Assembly: GCA_023412695.1 (NCBI GenBank)
Contig: JAEYNG010000290.1
Coordinates: 1 to 5,117 of the forward strand
Source of the DNA: Planctomycetota bacterium
GTDB taxonomy: Bacteria; Planctomycetota; Phycisphaerae; Phycisphaerales; UBA1924
Reading direction: 5' to 3'
DNA: 5,117 nucleotides
Shown here: positions 1 through 5,117 of the stretch, in pieces
How the letters are laid out: every line of letters begins with the position of its first letter
Position numbering within the stretch: position 1 is the stretch's first letter
Program-made: the position numbers and the translations under genes
The notes under the pieces: generated by a model
The model's input: only the letters and a program-made list of their open reading frames with translations
What the model was told of the DNA's origin: nothing
The model's database searches: none

Positions 1-380
1 GGTTCCGCAAGGTCGAGCCGCTGAACGTGATCGGGAACCTCGGGCCGCTGCTGGGGCTGGCGGGGACGGTGTGGGGGATGATCATCGCGTTCGCCGCGCT
101 CGGGCAGTCGGGCGGGCAGGCATCGCCTGCGAACCTTTCGCTGGGCATCTCGAAGGCGCTTTTTCACACGCTGCTTGGGCTGCTGCTGGCGGTGCCGTGC
201 CTGACGATCTACGGGTTCTATCGCTCGCTGATCGACAAGCTGGTGACGCGGGCGATGGTGGCGGCGAGCGACCTGGTGGAGATGCTGCCGCGGGAGGCGC
301 GGCTGCGGAACCCGGAGAAGGCGGGCGCGCCCGCGGGCGGGCTGCCGGGGACGCCGGTGAACGCGGGACCGAGGCGGTAA
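1..380 (+). CDS. MotA/TolQ/ExbB proton channel family protein, C-terminal part (5' partial)
   Basis: The gene enters from the left edge; codons are read from base 3 and about 125 residues remain. Two hydrophobic segments are visible, at residues 9-35 and 54-72. The first carries GPLLGLAGTVWGM (14-26), matching the family pattern PLLGLLGTV.GM at the start of a membrane helix. The second, LLGLLLAVPCLTIYGFY, matches the conserved final helix (TxxGLxxAIPxxxxYN). Family members form inner-membrane pentamers that pass protons or sodium ions to drive TolA/TonB-type energy transfer or flagellar rotation; here the type cannot be decided. The tail after about residue 95 is charged, then Gly/Pro/Ala-rich, and ends at TAA 378-380. 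An ExbD/TolR partner would be the usual next gene, but an aminotransferase follows. A GTG at 27 is internal to the domain and is not the true start. Confidence 0.88.
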   Translation, partial: FRKVEPLNVIGNLGPLLGLAGTVWGMIIAFAALGQSGGQASPANLSLGISKALFHTLLGLLLAVPCLTIYGFYRSLIDKLVTRAMVAASDLVEMLPREARLRNPEKAGAPAGGLPGTPVNAGPRR

Positions 381-413
381 GCCGGGTAGGGCGGGTCCAG
401 AATAGCATTCGGA

Positions 414-419
414 AAGGAG
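414..419 (+). promoter_or_regulatory. Ribosome binding site of the aminotransferase gene
   Basis: AAGGAG lies 8 nt before the ATG at 428. It fixes this start against the much longer open frame, which extends upstream to 71 through the preceding gene. Confidence 0.85.
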
Positions 420-427
420 TCGCCCTG

Positions 428-1648
428 ATGGCCACCGCTGCCCCTGCGCATGCCCCGTCCGCGTCCTCGTCGGCCAAGCCCCTTCCCGCCAACCCGAATC
501 TTGCGATCAACGGCGGGACGCCGGTGAGCGCGGCCGCGGTGCCGTTCATGCAGACCGCGCTGGCGGAGAAGGACATCGACGCGGCGATCGCGGTGCTGAA
601 GTCGGGGATGCTTCGGGCGTGGAAGAAGTGCGAGGAGCTCGAGCAGCGGATGGCGCAGCTGAGCGGGGCGCGGCACGCGATGACGTGCGCCAACGGCACG
701 TGCGCGCTGCAGCTGGCGTACGAGCCGCTGTTCGAACGCGGCGACGACGTGCTGGTGCCGGCGTGGACGTACATCGCGACGGTGTCGATGGTGGTGGCGC
801 GGGGCGGGAACCCGATCTTCGTCGATGCGCTGCCGGACACGATGCAGATCGACATGGCGGACGCGGCGAGGAAGATCACGCCGAAGACCAGGGCGATCGC
901 GGCGACGCACCTGTACGGCTGCCCGGTCGATATCGACGCGGTGCAGGCGCTCGCGGCCAAGCACAACCTGAGGGTGATCTACGACGCGGCGCAGGCGCAC
1001 CTGGCGACGTACAAGGGCAAGGGGATCGGCGCGTTCGGCGACGCGGTGACGTACTCGTTCTACGCGACGAAGAACCTGGCTACGGGCGAGGGCGGGATGA
1101 CGACGTGCAACGCCGATGCGCTGGCGCGGCAGATCAAGCTGTTGCGGAGCCACGGCGAGACGGACAAGTACCTGCACGAGCAGGTCGGGTACAACTACCG
1201 GATGAACGACATCACGGGTGCGATCGGCTGCTCGCGGCTGGATCGACTAGAGGGGGAGACGAAGAAGCGGCAGGATGCCGCGGCGCGGTACGACAAGATC
1301 ATCGCGGCGATCCCGGGATTGATCACGCCGAAGACGACGCCTGGCGCGACGAGCGCGTTCCACCTGTACATCGCGCGGATGGATCCGAGCAAGTTCGTGT
1401 GCACGCGGGATCAGTTCTGCGAGGCGCTGAAGGCCGAGGGCGTTCCGACGGCGGTGCACTACCCGCGGCCGCTGACGCGGCAGCCGGCGTTCAAGGCGTT
1501 CGTGAAGGATGGCGGGGCGTCGTGCCCGGTGGCCGAGAAGCTGTGCCACCAGGTGTTCGCGCTGCCGATGCACCACGGGCTGACCGAGGAGCACTTCAAG
1601 ACGGTCGAGGCGGCACTGAAGAAAGTGGCGGAGGCGTACCGGGCGTGA
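428..1648 (+). CDS. DegT/DnrJ/EryC1/StrS family PLP-dependent aminotransferase
   Basis: A complete 406-residue protein, close to the usual length for this fold-type I family, which transaminates keto-sugars or inososes, usually with glutamate or glutamine as donor, to make amino sugars for polysaccharides, glycans or antibiotics. Visible landmarks are the opening LAINGGTPV (25-33), typical of the StsC/AHBA-synthase-like branch; NGT (89-91) in the cofactor phosphate region; PAWTYIAT (111-118); the HLYGCPVDID segment (161-170); D186 in YDAAQAH, which should contact the pyridine nitrogen; and K215 in FYATKNLATGEGG, the expected Schiff-base lysine. YNYRMNDITGAIG (255-267) is the usual substrate/dimer-interface stretch, and AVHYPRPL (342-349) is also typical. 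All key residues look intact. Residues 1-23 are an Ala/Ser/Pro-rich extension, probably disordered. The gene starts 47 nt after the channel gene, so the two may be co-transcribed. The actual substrate cannot be told from sequence. Confidence 0.93.
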   Translation: MATAAPAHAPSASSSAKPLPANPNLAINGGTPVSAAAVPFMQTALAEKDIDAAIAVLKSGMLRAWKKCEELEQRMAQLSGARHAMTCANGTCALQLAYEPLFERGDDVLVPAWTYIATVSMVVARGGNPIFVDALPDTMQIDMADAARKITPKTRAIAATHLYGCPVDIDAVQALAAKHNLRVIYDAAQAHLATYKGKGIGAFGDAVTYSFYATKNLATGEGGMTTCNADALARQIKLLRSHGETDKYLHEQVGYNYRMNDITGAIGCSRLDRLEGETKKRQDAAARYDKIIAAIPGLITPKTTPGATSAFHLYIARMDPSKFVCTRDQFCEALKAEGVPTAVHYPRPLTRQPAFKAFVKDGGASCPVAEKLCHQVFALPMHHGLTEEHFKTVEAALKKVAEAYRA

Positions 1649-1667
1649 GTGCAGTCGGGGGAAGTTC

Positions 1668-1692
1668 ACCGCGGAGACGCGGAGGACGCCGA
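1668..1692. repeat. Degenerate short tandem, purine-rich intergenic repeat
   Basis: Three imperfect 8-9 nt units follow each other (ccgcggaga, cgcggagga, cgccgag) just after the aminotransferase stop. The G/A-rich periodic pattern resembles dispersed intergenic repeats I associate from memory with planctomycete and related genomes. One copy is seen here, so a dispersed family is inferred. Confidence 0.4.
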
Positions 1693-1710
1693 GTTCGCAA
1701 CTGAGAAACG

Positions 1711-1745
1711 AAAAACGGCCCGGAGTGATCCGGGCCGTTTGTGTC
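1711..1745. terminator. Bidirectional intrinsic terminator between convergent genes
   Basis: A perfect 12-bp stem is formed by 1713-1724 and 1729-1740 with a 4-nt loop GTGA; its core is cggcccgg/ccgggccg. On the minus strand it is followed by TTTTT then CGTTTCTC, a good U-tract for ending the coiled-coil gene, whose stop is at 1769-1771. On the plus strand it is followed by TTTGTGTCT, a weaker U-tract, for the aminotransferase transcript. The position between two convergent stops supports shared use. Confidence 0.9.
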
Positions 1746-1768
1746 TGCCTGTGAGTTGATGCGAGCGG

Positions 1769-3559
1769 TTACTTCGGCTTGTCGGCGTCCTGCGCGGGCT
1801 TGGCCTGCTCGATGGGCTTGCCTCCCGACTTTTCCTTCAGCGTGCCGAAGTAGGACTTGATGGCCTCGTGGAACTCGCGGGGGATGGTGTTCTGCTCGAT
1901 GGCCTCGGTCGCGGCCTGGTCGGCGGTGGCGACGACCTGCGAGAACGCGGCCTTGGACTCGCCCTTGATGCTCTCGCCCTCGACGAGGCGTGAGCCGACG
2001 ATGGGGCCGTCGCCCATCTTGCCGATGGCCTTCTTCTTGACGGTGTCGTAGTCGGCGGCGGATTCGCCGGGCGAGCCGCCCTGGCCGCGGCCGGGGCCGC
2101 CGGAGCCGTTGCCGGGGTTCTGGGAGTAGCCCGCGGCCCAAGGCTTGGTGCCCTCCATTCCGCCGGCGCACTCGCCGAGGCCTTCGCCGTCGCACTGGCC
2201 CTGGCACATGGACTGCATCTGGGACTTGGCTTCGGAGAGCGCGGCGTCGGCGGCCTCCATGTCCATGGCGAGCTGCTCGAGCTCGGAGAGCTGGTCGCCC
2301 ATCTCGCCCATGCCCTCGCCCTTCTGGCTGCCCTCGCCCTTCTGGCCGTCCTGCGACATGGACTCGCCCGCCTGCTTGCACGCGCCGGCGAGGGCCTCCA
2401 TCGCGTTCTGGCACTCGCCCTGGTTCTTGCAGGCTTCCTGGAGCTGCTTCTTCTGCTCCTCGGAGAGGTTCTTGGCGTTCTCGAGGGCCTGCTTGAGTTC
2501 TTCTTGCGTGGCGCTCGCGAGCTTGGGGTCGAGGCCGGCCTCGGCGAGCTTCTTCTCAAGGGCGTCCTTGTTCTCGGCGAGCTTCTCGAGCTGCTCGGCG
2601 AGCTTCTGGAACTGCTCGGCGAGCTTCTTCTTGTCCTCCTCGGACATATTGCCCGACTGCGCCTGCTCCTGGAGCTGCATGAGCTCGGCCTTGGCGAGCT
2701 TGAAGTCGCCGGCCTGGAGCGCCTTGGAGAGGTCAGCGAGCTCGTCGCCGGGCTTCTGGAGCTGGGCGAGCTTGTCCTTCATCGCCTCGAGCTTCTGGCC
2801 CTTCTCGCCCTGCTTGAGCTGCTCGAGCCGGTCGGTGAGCTTGGTGAGCTGCTTGACGGCGGCGCGGCGGATGGCCTCGGGGTCGGTGGGCTCGGGCTTC
2901 TCGGCGTCGGCGTTGACCTCGGGGGTCTCGGGCTCGAGGCCGAGCTTCTCGAACGTCTCCTGCTTGAGCTTCTCGACCTTCTTCTGCTCGGCGACGGCGA
3001 GGATCTTCTGCTCTTCCTGTTCCTTCTTCGCCACGGCGTTCTTGTACCAGCCCATGACGTCCATGCGCGGGACGGCGAGGAAGACGACGGCGAGCGCGAG
3101 GCCGAGGGCGAGGGGGACGGGCCAGAAGCGGGGCGGCTGGATGGGCACGGCCTGCGAGAGGCGCACGCCGCGGGCAGAGCGCGAGGCGGACTCGACGGTG
3201 GCTTTGGACCATGGGTCGTCGGCCTTCTCGATGTAGATGGCGGTGCTGAGGGCCTCTTTGAGGTTGGCGCCTTCGTCGACGCGGCGTGCGACGGCCTTGT
3301 TGTCGGCGAGGGTGAAGAGGGTCCAGACAAGCGCGAGCGCGGCGCAGGAGGCGCCGGTCCAGATGGCGACCTGCTTCCACATCTGCGCGCTGGTGAGCCC
3401 GTCGCCGCCGAGGGCGGTGAAGACGAAGAGCTGCTCGGCGATGCGCAGGCCGATGAGGGCGATGAGCGCGACGGCGAGGAGGATGACGAGGTTGCGGATG
3501 TAGGCGGAAGCGGCGACGCGCCAAGCCGCGGCACGGACTACACGGCGGATGTCGTTCAT
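1769..3559 (-). CDS. Membrane-anchored coiled-coil protein of unknown function
   Basis: A 596-residue protein. Three hydrophobic segments are predicted: about 22-42, 64-84 and 146-163. Between the second and third is a roughly 60-residue charged loop. From about 175 to 400 the protein is rich in Lys, Glu, Gln, Leu and Ala and should be a long helical/coiled-coil domain; KLAE recurs at 312, 319, 326 and 337. Residues 400-500 are Gly/Ser/Gln/Met-rich with QKGEG twice (406, 412), then a Gly/Pro linker (481-500). The last 95 residues are less repetitive and include IPREFHEAIKSYF (559-571), resembling a short helical end motif I recall from large planctomycete membrane proteins. Overall layout resembles DUF4175-like proteins, but this is not proven. 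The start has a good ribosome binding site. No catalytic motif is visible; a scaffold or envelope role is a guess. Confidence 0.85.
   Translation of the reverse strand: MNDIRRVVRAAAWRVAASAYIRNLVILLAVALIALIGLRIAEQLFVFTALGGDGLTSAQMWKQVAIWTGASCAALALVWTLFTLADNKAVARRVDEGANLKEALSTAIYIEKADDPWSKATVESASRSARGVRLSQAVPIQPPRFWPVPLALGLALAVVFLAVPRMDVMGWYKNAVAKKEQEEQKILAVAEQKKVEKLKQETFEKLGLEPETPEVNADAEKPEPTDPEAIRRAAVKQLTKLTDRLEQLKQGEKGQKLEAMKDKLAQLQKPGDELADLSKALQAGDFKLAKAELMQLQEQAQSGNMSEEDKKKLAEQFQKLAEQLEKLAENKDALEKKLAEAGLDPKLASATQEELKQALENAKNLSEEQKKQLQEACKNQGECQNAMEALAGACKQAGESMSQDGQKGEGSQKGEGMGEMGDQLSELEQLAMDMEAADAALSEAKSQMQSMCQGQCDGEGLGECAGGMEGTKPWAAGYSQNPGNGSGGPGRGQGGSPGESAADYDTVKKKAIGKMGDGPIVGSRLVEGESIKGESKAAFSQVVATADQAATEAIEQNTIPREFHEAIKSYFGTLKEKSGGKPIEQAKPAQDADKPK
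2540..2628 (-). repeat. Four copies of a 14-nt repeat encoding KLAE coiled-coil units
   Basis: CTCGGCGAGCTTCT on the plus strand occurs at 2540, 2573, 2594 and 2615. The last three are exactly 21 nt apart (seven codons, one coiled-coil heptad), and the first is 33 nt away (eleven codons, one hendecad). Identity at nucleotide level suggests recent internal duplication or strong codon bias. Confidence 0.8.
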
Positions 3560-3564
3560 AGCGA

Positions 3565-3569
3565 CCTCC
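3565..3569 (-). promoter_or_regulatory. Ribosome binding site of the coiled-coil gene
   Basis: Read on the minus strand, GGAGG lies 5 nt before the ATG at 3559-3557. It supports the chosen start and argues against the long open frames on the opposite strand being the coding ones. Confidence 0.8.
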
Positions 3570-3659
3570 AGAGAGGGGCACCCACGTGGATATGGCCGGG
3601 CGGTGGGCCCGGTCTCCGGGGGTTTGTACCAGTGTATTCGAGGATTGGTGCCGCGGAGT

Positions 3660-3690
3660 TCAGTTTTTTCGATGTTTGTTTGGAAACTGA
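3660..3690. repeat. AT-rich inverted repeat in the divergent intergenic region
   Basis: TCAGTTT (3660-3666) and AAACTGA (3684-3690) form a perfect 7-bp inverted repeat with a 17-nt T/G-rich spacer. It sits in the 208-nt gap between two divergent genes (3560-3767), where the composition shifts away from the G+C-rich background. It could be an operator, a hairpin or a remnant of an insertion boundary. I found no convincing -35/-10 pair on either strand in this gap. Confidence 0.45.
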
Positions 3691-3767
3691 GGGGTGGTGG
3701 ATCGCGGCGGGTGTGAGAGATTGCTGGTGTAAGCCGTGAAGTTCAAGGGATCTGTACGCTACGGGCC

Positions 3768-4739
3768 ATGCTGGTCTTTCTCGACGAGTCATTTCGGACG
3801 CATCATCCGACGGAGCAGAAGTTCGGCGTGTTGTCCGGGGTTGGAATCCCGGAGGACATTTTCGCGTCGTTCCAGCAAGACTGGTTCGAAATCTGCCGCC
3901 CGTATCACGGCGTAGTCCTGAAGGACGGCGACGACGTTCACGGGAAACTCCTGTTGAACTCCACGACCTTCCGGGTTCGGCGGATGATCGCGGCGTCCGC
4001 GCATTGGAGTCTGGCGGAGGACCTGCTGCTGTATTCGCGCCGGCGCGGTATACGCGTCTTCGGGGTCGTGTGCTTTCGGAGTGAGTTTCAGTCGGTTGTG
4101 TGTGCGGATGAAACGAAGCGGGGCTTAACGTTTAGCTATCTCTTTGAGCGAATTGACGTGTATATGCGCGACAAGTTCCCGCGGCGGTTTGCGAAGATCG
4201 TCTTTGACGACCGGGGACATGGCACAAACTGGAAGAACGGCCGCGCGGCCACAAACTTTCTGATGCGCAGCCAGATCGGTGCAAGCTACGACACCATCCT
4301 GCGGACGCCGCTATTCGGCGTCTCAAAGGCAAAGAACTATGGGTTGCAGCTGGCGGACCTCGTCACGACGGTGATCGGCCTTCGTTTCCAGGGCGGGGAG
4401 CATGCGGCGGATGTCGAGCCGCTCTGGCGGACTGTGCACGGGATGCTGCACGTTGCGCGCGTCGGCGAACGGGATCAGAGCAGTTTGAAGGTGATGCGGA
4501 GCAAAAATGAAAAAGACTCGGCGACCCGAGGGTCTATGGCTGGGGAAATAGCCCAGCACCGAGTCTCTAGCACAATCATCGGATCAGAAGTGGCTCCTGT
4601 CAACCCGATTCCGGTGCTGCCGACGACCGTGAAGCAGATCGGGACGGAGATGGACGTCTCCCTACCCGCCAGCGGGACGGGCATGCGGCCTGATAACGTG
4701 GAGGAGCGAGATGAGGGAGGAACGGAAGCGGCGACGTGA
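3768..4739 (+). CDS. DUF3800 domain-containing protein
   Basis: A 323-residue frame. Family landmarks: MLVFLDES at the very N-terminus, matching the (F/Y)xDES opening; GVLSGVGIPED (20-30), like the family's 'GGV.vpee' strand; VHGKLLL (57-63) at the usual 'E.KG..L' position; FDDRG (146-150); and GLQLADLV (192-199), the hallmark C-terminal motif. The spaced acidic residues D6, E7, D147, D148 and D197 are what a metal-dependent nuclease-like fold would need; the biochemical activity of the family is, to my knowledge, unknown. The recognisable domain ends by about residue 243. The remaining 80 residues are unlike the family and the first of them are encoded by a strongly foldable sequence (4514-4566). 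No clear Shine-Dalgarno precedes the ATG (AAGGG is 18 nt away), but the N-terminal motif fixes the start. Of the first 60 codons, 14 end in A or T, against 6 in the aminotransferase, which suggests horizontal acquisition. Confidence 0.85.
   Translation: MLVFLDESFRTHHPTEQKFGVLSGVGIPEDIFASFQQDWFEICRPYHGVVLKDGDDVHGKLLLNSTTFRVRRMIAASAHWSLAEDLLLYSRRRGIRVFGVVCFRSEFQSVVCADETKRGLTFSYLFERIDVYMRDKFPRRFAKIVFDDRGHGTNWKNGRAATNFLMRSQIGASYDTILRTPLFGVSKAKNYGLQLADLVTTVIGLRFQGGEHAADVEPLWRTVHGMLHVARVGERDQSSLKVMRSKNEKDSATRGSMAGEIAQHRVSSTIIGSEVAPVNPIPVLPTTVKQIGTEMDVSLPASGTGMRPDNVEERDEGGTEAAT
4514..4566 (+). ncRNA. Candidate structured RNA (three-way junction) at the 3' end of the DUF3800 gene
   Basis: The sequence folds by eye into a compact three-stem junction. 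P1 is 8 bp, agactcgg (4514-4521) with ccgagtct (4559-4566). P2 is gacc/ggtc (4523-4526 with 4531-4534) around the loop cgag. P3 is gctggg/cccagc (4539-4544 with 4552-4557) around the loop gaaatag. Junction strands are 1, 4 and 1 nt, so nearly every base is used. It is preceded by an A-rich stretch (4503-4514). From memory, comparative surveys described several conserved 'DUF3800 RNA motifs' next to genes of this family, with unknown function; which class this would match is not determinable here. The plus strand is chosen because it is the DUF3800 transcript strand; on the minus strand the same stem runs into a T-rich tract. Confidence 0.5.
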
Positions 4740-4764
4740 GCTGGACCCGGCAAACGAGCGTTGA
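4700..4764 (+). other. Short reading frame with strong ribosome binding site upstream of and overlapping the O-antigen-ligase-like gene
   Basis: GGAGGAG (4700-4706) stands 4 nt before an ATG at 4711, a better initiation signal than that of the main gene. The frame encodes 17 residues, MREERKRRRELDPANER, and stops at TGA 4762-4764, inside the next gene. It could be a coupling peptide, a chance signal, or the true start of the next gene separated from it by a frameshift. Confidence 0.25.
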
Positions 4765-5117
4765 GGTCGATGCACTCTTCGCGGGGCTGCGCGCGCGGGA
4801 CGGGTTCGGGCATCGGCTGCACCTCGTCGCGGCGGTAGTGGCGTGCTTCTTCGCGGGGTTTCCGACGACGTGGGTGGAGTGGACGTGGTGGCTGCCGCTG
4901 CTGGTGTGCGTGGTGCGGCTGATCACGCATCATCGGATTTTGGGGCCGCTGGTGTGGGAGTGGGCGGTGTGGCCGACGATCGCGTTCGCGGCGTGGGGCG
5001 CGGCGTCGTTCGCGTGGACGGCCGGGACGCGCGGGGCGTGGCTGGCGGAGTGGGGCGTGGCGCGGTATGCGCTGTTGATCCTCGCGCTGTGGCCGGTGAT
5101 GAACGAGCGGCGGTGGT
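4736..5117 (+). CDS. O-antigen ligase/polymerase-like membrane protein, N-terminal part (3' partial)
   Basis: The frame runs open to the right edge, giving 127 residues. GTG at 4736 is the only plausible start: an in-frame TGA lies at 4712-4714, the GTG overlaps the DUF3800 stop in the arrangement GTGA, and a weak GGAAG lies 7 nt before it. Hydrophobic segments are at about 28-43, 47-63, 76-93 and 108-121, with 14 tryptophans. The stretch AAWGAASFAWTAGTRGAWLAEW followed shortly by ARYALLILALWPV resembles the early part of the Wzy/WaaL O-antigen ligase family (PF04932), where a membrane helix ending in 'S..WS' is followed by a short loop and a further helix. Such proteins join or polymerise lipid-linked glycans at the outer face of the inner membrane. 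The catalytic loop lies beyond the window. Codon use returns to the G/C-ending background. Confidence 0.6.
   Translation, partial: MSWTRQTSVEVDALFAGLRARDGFGHRLHLVAAVVACFFAGFPTTWVEWTWWLPLLVCVVRLITHHRILGPLVWEWAVWPTIAFAAWGAASFAWTAGTRGAWLAEWGVARYALLILALWPVMNERRW

Noticed and set aside
71..427. Upstream extension of the aminotransferase frame as part of the protein
   Set aside because: This part overlaps the channel gene in another frame, has composition typical of a shadow, and a good ribosome binding site sits before ATG 428.
82..1177. Minus-strand frames across the channel and aminotransferase genes
   Set aside because: They are Arg/Pro/Ala-rich shadows caused by high G+C; the plus-strand frames contain full family motifs.
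3594..3614. Small G+C-rich hairpin in the leader of the coiled-coil gene (ccggg 3596-3600 with cccgg 3608-3612)
   Set aside because: Only five to seven pairs in a very G+C-rich region; expected by chance and without further support.
2145..3739. Long open frames on the plus strand (2145-3236 and 2504-3739) antisense to the coiled-coil gene
   Set aside because: They are Leu/Glu/Gly- or Ser/Ala-rich mirror images of the repetitive minus-strand gene, lack ribosome binding sites, and the minus-strand frame has membrane segments, a good start and G/C-ending codons.
3700..3767. A sigma-70 promoter with TTGCTG at 3721 before the DUF3800 gene
   Set aside because: No acceptable -10 box occurs at 16-18 nt spacing; the nearest candidates are about 24 nt away.
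4514..4566. tracrRNA-like hairpin or CRISPR-related RNA on the minus strand
   Set aside because: A brief likeness of the stem to a tracrRNA terminator is only a few bases; there is no repeat array or cas gene in the window.
4641..4677. Small hairpins downstream of the three-way junction (ggaga/tctcc and cccg/cggg)
   Set aside because: Stems of four or five pairs in G+C-rich sequence are not distinguishable from background.

Overview
The window is a G+C-rich bacterial segment with almost exclusively G/C third codon positions outside one gene. Gene content and style suggest a planctomycete, perhaps of the Phycisphaerae: a MotA/TolQ-type channel subunit, a DegT-family aminotransferase, a long Lys/Glu/Gln coiled-coil membrane protein and an O-antigen-ligase-like protein. 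No rRNA or marker gene is present, so the taxonomy is an inference.

Left part (1-1648, + strand): the C-terminal part of a MotA/TolQ/ExbB proton-channel protein, then after 47 nt a complete PLP-dependent DegT/DnrJ/EryC1/StrS sugar aminotransferase with a clear ribosome binding site. A degenerate purine-rich repeat and a strong, probably bidirectional, intrinsic terminator (1711-1745) follow. Middle part (1769-3559, - strand): a convergent gene for a 596-residue protein with three predicted N-terminal membrane segments, a long charged helical domain with exact heptad repeats, a Gly/Cys-rich low-complexity part and a short C-terminal helical domain. No enzyme function can be assigned to it. A 208-nt divergent intergenic region contains an AT-rich 7-bp inverted repeat.

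Right part (3768-5117, + strand): a DUF3800-family gene whose third-position composition differs from its neighbours, suggesting later acquisition, then a partial multi-pass, Trp-rich O-antigen ligase/polymerase-like gene that overlaps its stop by 4 nt. The most interesting element is inside the 3' end of the DUF3800 reading frame. At 4514-4566 the DNA can fold into a compact three-way junction: an 8-bp closing stem and two nested hairpins. This fits the known, functionally unexplained association of conserved RNA structures ('DUF3800 RNA motifs') with DUF3800 genes. The protein tail encoded over and beyond this structure resembles nothing I recognise.

The aminotransferase and the O-antigen-ligase-like protein both point to surface polysaccharide or glycoconjugate synthesis, but they are separated by unrelated genes and are not shown to act together. 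The DUF3800 gene with its RNA structure looks like an insertion between ordinary chromosomal genes.
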